Positions 42,907-51,598 of a DNA stretch of 64,000 bases are shown in pieces. The notes under the pieces were generated by a model. It ran no database searches. It had not been told where the DNA came from and worked only from the letters and a program-made list of their open reading frames with translations. Position 1 is the stretch's first letter. Every line of letters begins with the position of its first letter. Both the position numbers and the translations under genes were made by a program. This DNA comes from Sandarakinorhabdus glacialis (GTDB lineage Bacteria; Pseudomonadota; Alphaproteobacteria; Sphingomonadales; Sphingomonadaceae): the NCBI RefSeq assembly GCF_014643455.1, contig NZ_BMJM01000011.1, positions 1 through 64,000 on the forward strand, written 5' to 3'.

Positions 42907-45078
42907 GTGACTTCTCCCGCCTCCGTTCGTGTCGTCGTGTTCCAGCATGGGTTGGGGGCGCTGGATTATGCTGTGCCGGCGGGATTGACGCTGGCGCCGG
43001 GGGATGCGGTTTCGGTGCCGCTGGGGCCGCGGGTGATCAGCGGCGTGGTGTGGGACGAGGGGCGGCTGGAGGGGCGCGAGGTCGAGGCGAAGCGGTTGCG
43101 GCCTGTCGCGGGCAAGCTGGATATTCCGCCGTTGTCCGCGCCGATGCGGCGGCTTTGCGAGTGGGTGGCGGACTATTATCTGGCTTCGCTGGCGGGGGTG
43201 ATCCGGATGGTTTGGCCTTCGGTGGCGTTCCTCGGCGAGCGCGAGATTGTTGAATATCGATTGGGGGGGCAGTTGCCGGGGCGGATGACGCCAGCGCGGT
43301 TGCAGGCGGTCGAGAGGTTGGAGGGGCGGCAGGGGATCGTGCGCGACCTGGCGCGGATGGCGGATGTGTCGGAGGCGGTCGTGCGCGGGCTGGTGACGGC
43401 GGGGACGCTGGTGGCCGAGGTCGTGGGGGCGGATGGGGCGTTGGCGCAGCCGGATGCGGGATTTGCGCCGCCGGTGCTCGAGGCGGCGCAGGCCGAGGTT
43501 GCCGGCGAGATGGCGGCGGCGGTTGGAGCGGGAGGCTTTGCGCCGTATCTGCTCGAGGGGGTGACCGGGTCGGGCAAGACCGAGGTGTATTTCGAGGCGG
43601 TGGCGGCGGCTTTGGAGGCTGGTGGGCAGGCGCTCGTGCTGGTGCCGGAGATTGCGTTGACGGCGCCTTGGCTGGCGCGGTTCGCGGCGCGGTTCGGGTG
43701 TGCGCCGGTGTCGTGGCATTCGGATTTGAAGGCGAGCGAGCGGCGGGCGGCGTGGGCGGCGGTGGCGGATGGGCGGGCAAAGGTTGTGGTCGGGGCGCGG
43801 TCGGCGCTGTTCCTGCCGTTCAAGGACTTGCGGGTGACGATCGTCGACGAGGCGCACGAAACGAGTTTCAAGCAGGAAGAGGGCGTACATTATCATGCCC
43901 GGGACGTCGCGGTGATGCGGGCGCGCGAGGAGGATGCGGTCGTGATCCTCGCAACGGCGACGCCGGCGATCGAGACGCAGGTGCAGGCGGCGAAAGGCAC
44001 GTATCGGCATTTGCAGCTGCCGGCGCGGTTCGGGGGGGCGCAGATGCCCGATATCTCGGCGGTCGATTTGCGGCGCTATCCGCCGGCGCGGGGGCATTGG
44101 TTGAGTCCGCCGCTGGCGGCTGCGGTGACGGCAACACTGGGACGGGGGGAACAGGCGCTGCTGTTCCTCAATCGCCGGGGTTATGCGCCGCTGACTTTGT
44201 GCCGGCACTGCGGCGAGCGGATCCAGTGTCCGAATTGCACGGCGTGGATGGTCGAGCATCGGCTGTCGAAGCGGCTGGCGTGCCATCATTGCGGGCACCA
44301 GACGCCGGTGCCGCCGCGGTGCCCCGAGTGCGGCGAGGCGGATTCGCTGGTGGCGTGCGGACCGGGGGTCGAGCGGATCGCCGAGGAGGTCGGGCGGGTG
44401 TGGCCCGAGGCGCGGGTGGCCATTGTGACGTCGGACACGGTCAATTCGCCGGCGCGGGCGGCGGAACTGGTGCGCGCGGTCGAGGCGAAGGAGATCGACG
44501 TGCTGATCGGCACGCAGATGGTGACCAAGGGTTATCATTTTCCCGAACTGACTTTGGTGGGCGTGGTCGATGCCGATCTGGGGCTGTCGGGGGGTGATCT
44601 GCGCGCCGGCGAACGGACATTCCAGCAGGTGGCGCAGGTGGCGGGGCGGGCCGGGCGCGGGGCCAAGCCTGGCAAGGTGTTGATCCAAACGCACCAGCCG
44701 CAGGCGCGGTTGATGCAGGCGTTGGTGGCGGGTGATCCGGCGGCGTTCTACGAGGCGGAGACCGAGGCGCGGCGGGACCTGGGGCTGCCGCCGTTCGGGC
44801 GGTTGGCGGCGATCATCGTGTCGAGCGAGGATGCGGCGGCGGCACTGGCGGCGGCGCGGGCGATCGGCGCTGCTGCCCCGCAGATGGAGGGATTGAGCGT
44901 GCTCGGGCCGGCGGCGGCGCCATTGGCGATGCTGCGCGGGCGGCACCGGCAGCGGTTGCTGGTACAGGCGCGGCGGAGCCTGGCATTGCAGCGGGTCTTG
45001 CGCGACTGGCTGGGCGCGGTGGCGGTGCCCGGCAATGTGCGGGTGGTCGTGGATGTCGACCCTTATAGCTTCGTCTAA
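42907..45078 (+). CDS. priA: Primosomal replication restart helicase PriA
   Basis: A 723-residue helicase that reloads the replisome at stalled forks. Walker A GVTGSGKTEVYFEA near 218-231, DEAH box with TIVDEAHETSFKQ near 312-324. The zinc-binding region (about 431-480) has four CxxC pairs: CRHC, CPNC, CHHC and CPEC. The helicase C-terminal motif IGTQMVTKGYHFPELTLVGVV is near 535-555. It starts with GTG at 42907. The C-terminal end RVVVDVDPYSFV is typical of PriA. Confidence 0.95.
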   Translation: MTSPASVRVVVFQHGLGALDYAVPAGLTLAPGDAVSVPLGPRVISGVVWDEGRLEGREVEAKRLRPVAGKLDIPPLSAPMRRLCEWVADYYLASLAGVIRMVWPSVAFLGEREIVEYRLGGQLPGRMTPARLQAVERLEGRQGIVRDLARMADVSEAVVRGLVTAGTLVAEVVGADGALAQPDAGFAPPVLEAAQAEVAGEMAAAVGAGGFAPYLLEGVTGSGKTEVYFEAVAAALEAGGQALVLVPEIALTAPWLARFAARFGCAPVSWHSDLKASERRAAWAAVADGRAKVVVGARSALFLPFKDLRVTIVDEAHETSFKQEEGVHYHARDVAVMRAREEDAVVILATATPAIETQVQAAKGTYRHLQLPARFGGAQMPDISAVDLRRYPPARGHWLSPPLAAAVTATLGRGEQALLFLNRRGYAPLTLCRHCGERIQCPNCTAWMVEHRLSKRLACHHCGHQTPVPPRCPECGEADSLVACGPGVERIAEEVGRVWPEARVAIVTSDTVNSPARAAELVRAVEAKEIDVLIGTQMVTKGYHFPELTLVGVVDADLGLSGGDLRAGERTFQQVAQVAGRAGRGAKPGKVLIQTHQPQARLMQALVAGDPAAFYEAETEARRDLGLPPFGRLAAIIVSSEDAAAALAAARAIGAAAPQMEGLSVLGPAAAPLAMLRGRHRQRLLVQARRSLALQRVLRDWLGAVAVPGNVRVVVDVDPYSFV

Positions 45079-45096
45079 GGCGCTGCTGTCACATGC

Positions 45097-45129
45097 GTTA
45101 ACATTTTCCGCATTTTCCGTTTTCGACGC
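45097..45129 (+). repeat. About 30-bp intergenic motif, copy 2
   Basis: It reads GTTAACATTTTCCGCATTTT and continues CCGTTTTCGACGC. It has the same tandem CATTTTCCG pair as the copies at 30051-30080 (minus strand) and 60578-60609. It lies between the convergent priA and DUF885 genes, 18 bases after the priA stop. Confidence 0.85.
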
Positions 45130-45205
45130 TTTTTACTCGCTTCATCGTATGGATCGAAGTGCGTTCAAAGAGCGATCGAGGGAACAGCCGATACGATAGC
45201 GCAAT

Positions 45206-45228
45206 CGGGCCCTGTAGGACAGGGCCCG
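45206..45228. terminator. Perfect hairpin between priA and the DUF885 gene
   Basis: CGGGCCCTGT (45206-45215), loop AGG, ACAGGGCCCG (45219-45228): a 10-bp perfect stem with no T run on either strand, placed 25 bases after the DUF885 stop. It probably helps end or protect one of the two transcripts. Confidence 0.5.
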
Positions 45229-45253
45229 GCTGCTGTGCGGCAAGGCGCTGCGG

Positions 45254-47095
45254 TCAGCTGCGCTCGATGCCGGCGACCATGCGGTCGACAACGCCGGGGA
45301 GGGCGTCGAGGGGGACGCCGCCGCTGCTGACGAGGGCGTCGTTGAAGTCGCGGACGTCCCATTTGGCGCCGAGGGCGGCCTTGGCTCGGGTGCGTTGCTT
45401 GATGATCTCGTTGTGGCCGATCTTGTAGCCGCAGGCCTGGCCTGGGCTCGCACAATAACGATCGATTTCGGAGGTGACGGCACCGCGGTCGCGGCCGGTT
45501 TCGGCGGCCATGGTGTCGATGGCCTTGTCGCGGGTCCAGCGCATCGAATGCAGGCCGGTATCGACGATCAGGCGGACGGCGCGGAAACGTTGCGCCTGGA
45601 AATAGCCGAGGCGGCCGAAAGGATCGTTTTCATAGAGGCCGAGCTCGTCGACGAGTTGTTCGGCGTAGAGCGCCCAGCCTTCGGTGAAGGCGTTGAAGCC
45701 CATTAGCTGGGCCAGCGGCGAGACGATCTCGGGGTGTTCGGCAAGGAAGGCACCCTGCCAGGCGTGGCCGGGGACGGCCTCGTGCGCGGTCAGCGAGGCG
45801 AGCGTCCAGGTCGGCCATGACGTCATGCTCTTGAGGTTGATGTAGTAGATCGCCGGGCGTTTTCCGTCGGGGCTGGCGAAGTTCATGTAACCGAGCGCGG
45901 CGCCGTCCTGGATGTCGATGGGGACGCGCTTGACCTGGGTTTCAGCCTTCAGCCCGAGTTTGGATACACGCGGCAGCAACGGCCGGATGGCGTCGATATG
46001 GCCCTGGACGAGGCCGAGGATGGCGGCGCGGCCGGCATCGGTATCGGGGCGGATGAAGCGCGGATCGGTCGTCAGCGCGGCGGTGCGTTCGCCGACGCTG
46101 CCCTTGGTGAAGCCTTGCGAACGGAGGATCTTGTCCATCTCGGCCTCGATGGCGCGGTTTTGCTCCCAGCCGGTCTTGTGGATTTCCGCGGCGCTGAGGC
46201 TGGTCGTCGTCTGGCTTTTCAGCAGGAACTGGTAATAGGCTTCGCCATCGGAAAACTTCCAGACACCGGCGTCGGAATTCGCCTTGAGGCCCTTCAATGC
46301 GGCCATCTGGCGATCGAGCGCGGGGTAGATCTGGCTTTCGACGGTTTTGGTGGCGCCGGCGCTGGGATCGGGCAGGCCGAGCTTTTTTGTGCGCGCGGCG
46401 ATCGAGGTGACGAAGCGCGATTGGGCGGCCGGGACGCCGCGCATCTGGGCCTGTTGGCCAAGGATGTTCGAGATGATGAAATCGGGCGGGATGACGCCCT
46501 TGCCGGCGTCGGCGACGATGCGGCGGGTTTCCTCGTCGAGCATGCCGGCGACCTGGTTCAGTCGGCTGATATAGGCGGCAGCACCGGTGGCATTTTCGAC
46601 GCGGTGGTAGGAATCGAGGAATTCGGCGGCCTGGTTGTAGGTGCCGTTCTGCTGGCTGACGACATAGGGCGTGCCGCCCGACGAGCTCGTGAAGCCGAAC
46701 GGGAAGGCGGCGCCCTCGCCGGCGATGTTCATCGCCCAGGCGGCGGAGTCGTAATTGTTGATGTCGGAGCCTTGGAGCGAGGCGCGCGGGATGGCGGCGA
46801 GTTTGGTGCGGGCGTCGGCATAGACGCGGCGGTCTGCGGCCTCGCCGGCGGGGGTGATATCGGAAAAGCGGGTCGCGAGGACGGCGTTGGGACCGATGTC
46901 GGCACCGAGCAGGGTCGCCTGTTCGGGCGAGCGCTGGAGGAGCGCCTCGGCGATGGACTTGAGGGTGGCGGCGAGTTGCGGGTTGCCGGCGGGGGTGGCG
47001 GTTGCGGCACGCGCAATTCCCGGGATGGCGATGAAGGCGGCAGCGGTGGCGGCGCCGCCGAGCAGGGCGCGGCGGGACGTCGAATATTCGAGCAT
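45254..47095 (-). CDS. Tat-exported DUF885 family protein (putative metallohydrolase)
   Basis: A 613-residue protein. The N-terminus has a twin-arginine signal (TSRRALLGGAATAAAFIAIP, cleavage near ARA). The body is the DUF885 family; TAHEAVPGHAWQGAFLAEHP near residue 430 holds the HExxxGH zinc motif, and NAFTEGWALYAEQLVDELGL gives the third ligand Glu, as in M2/M32-like gluzincin peptidases. It is probably a periplasmic dipeptidase or carboxypeptidase-like enzyme; the substrate is unproven. It starts 2 bases after the flippase stop and is the last gene of that minus-strand unit. Confidence 0.88.
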   Translation of the reverse strand: MLEYSTSRRALLGGAATAAAFIAIPGIARAATATPAGNPQLAATLKSIAEALLQRSPEQATLLGADIGPNAVLATRFSDITPAGEAADRRVYADARTKLAAIPRASLQGSDINNYDSAAWAMNIAGEGAAFPFGFTSSSGGTPYVVSQQNGTYNQAAEFLDSYHRVENATGAAAYISRLNQVAGMLDEETRRIVADAGKGVIPPDFIISNILGQQAQMRGVPAAQSRFVTSIAARTKKLGLPDPSAGATKTVESQIYPALDRQMAALKGLKANSDAGVWKFSDGEAYYQFLLKSQTTTSLSAAEIHKTGWEQNRAIEAEMDKILRSQGFTKGSVGERTAALTTDPRFIRPDTDAGRAAILGLVQGHIDAIRPLLPRVSKLGLKAETQVKRVPIDIQDGAALGYMNFASPDGKRPAIYYINLKSMTSWPTWTLASLTAHEAVPGHAWQGAFLAEHPEIVSPLAQLMGFNAFTEGWALYAEQLVDELGLYENDPFGRLGYFQAQRFRAVRLIVDTGLHSMRWTRDKAIDTMAAETGRDRGAVTSEIDRYCASPGQACGYKIGHNEIIKQRTRAKAALGAKWDVRDFNDALVSSGGVPLDALPGVVDRMVAGIERS

Positions 47096-47097
47096 GG

Positions 47098-48720
47098 TCA
47101 GTTGTTCCCCAGGGTCGGCTGAATAGGCGGGATGCTAGGCGTGTCGGTGACGGGCGGGAAGTCCCCGCCGCCAGGCGCATCGGTCGCGCCTCGAAGGCCA
47201 CGGGCGAAGAGCAGGCGGTCGGCGCCCTTGAAGCCGAAGCGCCAGATGATGCCGCAGAAGATGGCGAGGATGAGGAACTGGCCGATGGCCAGCTGGAACC
47301 ATTCGGGCAGCTGCATGAACAACAACCCGGCGGCGAAGGCGGGGATGGCGGCGATGAGCATGATCCAGCGCCAGCCGGCCACAGGGGCGTTCAGCGTGCG
47401 CGCCAGCAGGCGGGACTTGGCGACCGAGAGGATGAGGGCGGAGGTAGCGAGTCCGGCCGCGGCGCCGACGCCGCCGTAGCGCGGGACGAGGATGAGGCTG
47501 ACGCCGATCTGGATGAGGATGCCGGCGAGCGACCACATGAGGTTGCGGTGGCGGGCAACGTAGATCAGCGCCGATTCGGCGACGGCGGCTTGCGCTGCGA
47601 GAAGCTCGGCGATGAGCAGGCCGACGAGGATCAGCGCGCCGCTGGCGAAGACTGGCCCGAACAGCCCCATGCCGGCCTGTCCGGTCATGCCGAGCGCGAG
47701 GACGACGCCGAGCTGCGCCGAGCCGACCCAGAAACTGATCTGGCGGATATGGGCGGCGACCTTGCCGAGGTTGCGGGCGGCGAGGTTGGTGGTGAGGACG
47801 GGGGCGAGGATGGGGTCGAAGCTCGATTTCAGGCGCTGGGGCAGCGAGGCGATCTGCTGGGCGACATAATAGATGCCGACGATCTCGGGCGTGGCGAAGC
47901 GGCCGAGGATGAAGATGTCGAGGCGGCGGGCGCCCCATTCGGCGATGTCGGCGCCCGCAAGCGGCACGTTCTTGCGCGCCAGTTGCCAGAGCAGGACCGG
48001 GTTGGGGCGCCAGTGGCCGACGAGGCCGAAGCTGCGCAGGGCGGGCCAGAGCGAGGCGACCGCGGCGGCGACCATCGAAAGGAGATAGGCAATGATCAGG
48101 CCATCGATGCGCAGGTTGGTGAAGGCGAGGCCGAGCGCGGCGATGCTGAGCACCCAGGGTTCGACGAGCGAGCGGGCGCGGACGGTGGCGGCGATATCGT
48201 GGCGGAAGGCGAGGCCGGCAAGGCAGATGTCGGAGACGACGATGGCGATGATGATCAGCGGGAAGAAGCGATCGAGGCCGGTGATCTTGGAGGACGGGAA
48301 GACGATCTGCGGGATGGCGATGAGGATTGCGGCGCCGATGATGGCGGCGAGGATCGAGACGAGGAGGGCGTCGTAGAGGGCGTGTGCTTCGGCGGCGGCG
48401 GGGGCTTCGTTGTTGGTTCCGCGGTCGTCTTTAAATGGCGCTCCGCGCCGGGCCATGTCTTCCGCCAGGCCGCGCTTGAGGCCGAGGGTGGCGAACATGG
48501 CGACGAGTTCGACGACCATGGTGGCATAGGCAAAGCGGCCAAGGGCCTCGGCGCCATAGCCGTCCATGCGGCCGGCGATGAACAGGAACGGGAAGCGCGC
48601 GGCGAGGCGCAGGACATAGCCGAGGAAGCTGGTGCGGCCGCCGCGGGCGAGGGCTGCGGTTTCGGCGGCGTTGGTGGCTGCGCTGCTTGCCGGGTCGGCT
48701 GCGAGATCAGCCGCCACCAT
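47098..48720 (-). CDS. Wzx-like polysaccharide flippase (MOP superfamily)
   Basis: A 540-residue membrane protein with about 12-14 helices between residues 28 and 500 and a Pro-rich C-terminal tail. It matches polysaccharide biosynthesis/MATE-like flippases (GGRTSFLGYVLRLAARFPFLF, NVPLAGADIAEWGARRLDIFILGRFATPEIVGIYYVAQQIA, PRYGGVGAAAGLATSALIL). It should move a lipid-linked glycan across the inner membrane, but no glycosyltransferases are nearby, so the glycan is unknown. A cytoplasmic insert (residues about 93-112) is rich in charged residues. Its start overlaps the flavin reductase stop by 14 bases. Confidence 0.83.
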   Translation of the reverse strand: MVAADLAADPASSAATNAAETAALARGGRTSFLGYVLRLAARFPFLFIAGRMDGYGAEALGRFAYATMVVELVAMFATLGLKRGLAEDMARRGAPFKDDRGTNNEAPAAAEAHALYDALLVSILAAIIGAAILIAIPQIVFPSSKITGLDRFFPLIIIAIVVSDICLAGLAFRHDIAATVRARSLVEPWVLSIAALGLAFTNLRIDGLIIAYLLSMVAAAVASLWPALRSFGLVGHWRPNPVLLWQLARKNVPLAGADIAEWGARRLDIFILGRFATPEIVGIYYVAQQIASLPQRLKSSFDPILAPVLTTNLAARNLGKVAAHIRQISFWVGSAQLGVVLALGMTGQAGMGLFGPVFASGALILVGLLIAELLAAQAAVAESALIYVARHRNLMWSLAGILIQIGVSLILVPRYGGVGAAAGLATSALILSVAKSRLLARTLNAPVAGWRWIMLIAAIPAFAAGLLFMQLPEWFQLAIGQFLILAIFCGIIWRFGFKGADRLLFARGLRGATDAPGGGDFPPVTDTPSIPPIQPTLGNN

Positions 48721-49204
48721 GCACCCGGCGGTAGCGGCCGTGGAGGTAGAGCAGCGATTCGCGGCTGGGGGCGTGATCTAGGCGGGTGACGCGGCCGACG
48801 ATGATGCGGTGGTCGCCGCCGTCGTGCTCGGCGTGGAGGACGCAGGCGAAGGCGGCCTTGGCACCCTGAAGGACGGGCAGGCCGTCCCATTCGTCCCAAT
48901 CGGCGTCGGCGAAGCGGTCGATGCCTTTTTGAGCGAAGCGGTCGGCGACGGCCTGGCTGTCGGTATCGAGGACGTTGATGGCGAAGCGGCCGGTGGCGCG
49001 CAGCGCGGGCAGGGCGGAGGCGTTGTTGGCCGGGCAGAACAGCAGCAGCGGTGGATCGAGCGAGACGCTGGTGAAACTGTTGGCGGTGAGACCGGTGCGG
49101 CCGCCTTCCGGCGTGCGGCAGGTGACGATGGTAACGCCGGTGGCAAAGCCGCCAAAGGCATCGCGCAGGATGCGGGCGTCGAACTGGGGGTGCGATACGT
49201 CCAT
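48707..49204 (-). CDS. Flavin reductase family protein (FMN-binding)
   Basis: A 165-residue protein of the HpaC/flavin-reductase family: LRDAFGGFATGVTIVTCRTPEGG near the N-terminus, GLTANSFTSVSLDPPLLLFC (about 37-56), GRFAINVLD, and ADADWDEWDGLPVLQGAKA with HDGGDHRIIVGRV. It would reduce FMN or FAD with NAD(P)H for a partner monooxygenase, which is not adjacent. The start at 49204 gives the usual family N-terminus; a start at 49240 would add 12 residues with no match. It is first in a flavin reductase/flippase/DUF885 unit. Confidence 0.85.
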   Translation of the reverse strand: MDVSHPQFDARILRDAFGGFATGVTIVTCRTPEGGRTGLTANSFTSVSLDPPLLLFCPANNASALPALRATGRFAINVLDTDSQAVADRFAQKGIDRFADADWDEWDGLPVLQGAKAAFACVLHAEHDGGDHRIIVGRVTRLDHAPSRESLLYLHGRYRRVHGGG

Positions 49205-49556
49205 CGTCCGCACCCGTAAGGCTTGTGGACGCGGGGTCAACGGGCAAGCGACGTGTGGGGCTGTTATCGCTTGGTGCAGCGTCCGTGGGCTGGCCCGGGA
49301 CGTAGCTGTTCAAGATCGACAGGCGCGCGCCGGTGATTCGCGATTTGTACCGGCGCAAAGGGTTGTAAAAAAAGTGTCAAAATTCGATGCTTGCACGCAA
49401 CAAAGCGGCGTGTCACGAAAGTGTAAGCAATTTATCTTTGAACATGATAAACATTGCAAACATAGCGAAATTTCAGGCCATTTGTTCATCTTTTGACTGA
49501 TAGAGCGCCGCATTGGCCCCGATTTGGGGGAAAAGCGCGATCGAAAGAGGAATTTT
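49205..49556. other. AT-rich divergent intergenic region
   Basis: A 352-base gap between the minus-strand flavin reductase and the plus-strand response regulator. Bases 49371-49500 contain 49 G or C of 130 (38%), far below the surrounding genes. AAAGTGT occurs twice (49371 and 49418) and TGTCA twice, spaced by about 40 bases. It probably holds promoters in both directions and one or more regulator sites. No gene is seen; short frames here have no recognisable product. Confidence 0.55.
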
Positions 49557-50261
49557 ATGCGGCTCGCAATTCTGGACGACGACAGGGAGCTATGCGCCCA
49601 GGTCGCGTCGATCATGCGCAGCGCTGGTCATGCCTGCTTTGAGTTTCACAGCGGCGAGGCATTGCGGCGGGCGCTGCGACGCGAAAGCTATGACCTGTTG
49701 ATCCTCGACTGGGAGTTGCCGGACCTTTCGGGTGTCGAGCTTCTGGCCTGGGCGCGGGCGAATCTGCCGTCGCCGCCGCCGGTGATCATGCTGACGGCGC
49801 GCAGCGATGACGGCGATATCGTCAAGGGGCTCGATATCGGCGCCGATGATTATGTGACCAAGCCGGTGCAGACCGCGGTGCTAAAGGCGCGGGTCGATGC
49901 GCTGCTGCGGCGCAGCTACGGCGCCACGGGCGCACCGCGCGTCGAGACGTTCGGCGACCATCAGTTCGACCCGATGGCGATGACGGTGACGGTGCGCGGC
50001 AAGACGGTGGACGTGACCGCGAAGGAATTCGGGCTGGCGCTGTTGCTGTTCCGCAATTTGAACCGGCCGTTGTCGCGGGCGCACATCATGGAATCGGTGT
50101 GGGGCCGCAATCCGGATATTCCCAGCCGAACGCTCGATGCGCATGTGTCGCAGATCCGCAGCCGATTGTTCCTGCGGCCGGAACATGGGCTTCGGCTCGC
50201 TTCGGTGTATAGTTTCGGGTATCGGTTGGAACGCTTGGAATCGCGGCCCGGAGACGCCTGA
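49557..50261 (+). CDS. OmpR-type response regulator
   Basis: A 234-residue regulator. The receiver domain has DDDRE near the N-terminus, phospho-acceptor Asp51 in LLILDWELPDLSG and Lys in DYVTKPVQTA near 103. The winged-helix DNA-binding domain (about 130-228) shows DVTAKEFGLALLLFRNLNRPLSR, SRTLDAHVSQIRSRL and YSFGYRLERL. AGAGGA precedes the ATG at 49557; the upstream in-frame ATG at 49524 lacks one. The CHASE2 kinase two genes downstream is its likely partner. Confidence 0.92.
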   Translation: MRLAILDDDRELCAQVASIMRSAGHACFEFHSGEALRRALRRESYDLLILDWELPDLSGVELLAWARANLPSPPPVIMLTARSDDGDIVKGLDIGADDYVTKPVQTAVLKARVDALLRRSYGATGAPRVETFGDHQFDPMAMTVTVRGKTVDVTAKEFGLALLLFRNLNRPLSRAHIMESVWGRNPDIPSRTLDAHVSQIRSRLFLRPEHGLRLASVYSFGYRLERLESRPGDA

Positions 50262-50263
50262 CA

Positions 50264-51598
50264 TTGAAATTTGCCCGTGGGGTGCTGGCGGTCGGGATGG
50301 TGCCGCTGGTGGCCGGGATGGTGCCGCTGGCGGCGGCGGCACCGGTGAAGCAAAACCTGGCGACGGCAAAGGCGCCGCCGCCGGCCGTGCATGTGGTGGC
50401 GGCCGGCGAGACATTGATCGGGCTTGGCGAGCGCGTCCTGGCGCGGGCGCGGGACTGGCGGGTGGTGGCGCGGGTCAATCGCGTCGGCGATCCGCGGCGG
50501 CTGCCGGTCGGCAAAATGCTGGTGATCCCGGACCGGCTGTTGCGGCGCGAGGCACAGGTCGCCAATGTGGTGGCGTTTTCCGGCAATGTCGGGCTCGAGC
50601 CGGGCGGGCCCACCAGGCTGGGCGCGCAGATCGGTGCCGGCGGACGGATCACGACCGGGGCCAATAGTTTCGTGACGCTGGGGCTGGCGGATGGCAGCCG
50701 GGTGACGCTGCCGTCGCAATCGGTGGTGCGGATCGAGACGCTCGACAGGCTGGCGCTGGGTGGGCGGCTGGAACGGCGCTTTGTCGTCGAGCAGGGTCGG
50801 TCGGATTTCGGCGTGTCGCCGCGCCAGAATGCGGGCGACCGGTTTTTGGTGAAGACACCGGTGGCGGTGGCGGCGGTGCGCGGAACTGAGTTTCGGGTCA
50901 AGCATATCGGCGCGATCAGCGTCATCAGCGTCGTCGAGGGCAATGTCGCCAGCCGTCCGCACGCACTCGCCGGCGAGACATCGGTGCCGGCGGGGTCCGC
51001 AGCGGTTCATGACGCGGGCAGCGCGCGGACGAAGGCATTGTTGCCGGCGCCGGCATTGCTGCGCCCGGGCAAGGTGCAGGACGATGCGGAACTGGTGTTC
51101 GCGGTGCACGGTGCGGGCGTGCGGCGGCTGGTCCAGTTGGCGCGGGATGCGGGTTTTGTCGATCTGTTCGCCGAAACCGAGACCAATGACGGCGAGGTGC
51201 GATTCGCGGGGATCGCGAACGGGACCATCTATGTGCGGGTGACGGCGGTCGATGCCGAGGGGGTCGAGGGGCTGCCTTCGAGTTACGAAGTCGAGCGGTT
51301 CTTGAGCGGCGTCGATGCCGAGGCGGGAGAGGTGCCGGGCAAGCCGCGGCGGACGCTGTTCCGCTGGCAGCCGACGGGGAGTGGAACGCGCAGCTATGAT
51401 TTCGTGCTGGCGCGCGATGCGGCATTGACCGATCGTATCGTCGATGCACCGGGGCTGGCGGGCACCGAGATCGGCCTGACGGCGCTGCCGCCGGGTGTCT
51501 GGTATTGGCGGATTACGGTGACCGCGATCGAGGGTGGCAAGCGGTTCGTGAAGGAATTGCCGGTGCGGACATTGACGATTGCCCGTCCGGAACGCTGA
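50264..51598 (+). CDS. Exported LysM and FecR-domain protein
   Basis: A 444-residue protein. The N-terminal signal peptide ends near PLAAAA (about residue 26). A LysM domain (about 42-90: HVVAAGETLIGLGERVLARA, LPVGKMLVIPDRL) should bind peptidoglycan. A FecR domain follows (about 100-230: GARIGAGGRITTGANSF-like segment, TLPSQSVVRIETLD, TPVAVAAVRGTEFRV). The C-terminal part has two fibronectin-like stretches (WQPTGSGTRSYDFVLARDAA). It starts with TTG, 2 bases after the regulator stop. With a kinase next to it, it may be the envelope-side input of the system. Confidence 0.82.
   Translation: MKFARGVLAVGMVPLVAGMVPLAAAAPVKQNLATAKAPPPAVHVVAAGETLIGLGERVLARARDWRVVARVNRVGDPRRLPVGKMLVIPDRLLRREAQVANVVAFSGNVGLEPGGPTRLGAQIGAGGRITTGANSFVTLGLADGSRVTLPSQSVVRIETLDRLALGGRLERRFVVEQGRSDFGVSPRQNAGDRFLVKTPVAVAAVRGTEFRVKHIGAISVISVVEGNVASRPHALAGETSVPAGSAAVHDAGSARTKALLPAPALLRPGKVQDDAELVFAVHGAGVRRLVQLARDAGFVDLFAETETNDGEVRFAGIANGTIYVRVTAVDAEGVEGLPSSYEVERFLSGVDAEAGEVPGKPRRTLFRWQPTGSGTRSYDFVLARDAALTDRIVDAPGLAGTEIGLTALPPGVWYWRITVTAIEGGKRFVKELPVRTLTIARPER

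Noticed and set aside
42757-44946. A 729-residue minus-strand open frame rich in Arg, Pro and His
   Set aside because: It is antisense to priA and starts or ends in repeats; low-complexity composition only.
49371-49500. AT-rich stretch as a replication origin
   Set aside because: No DnaA-box cluster such as TTATCCACA, and no dnaA, parA or gid genes nearby.
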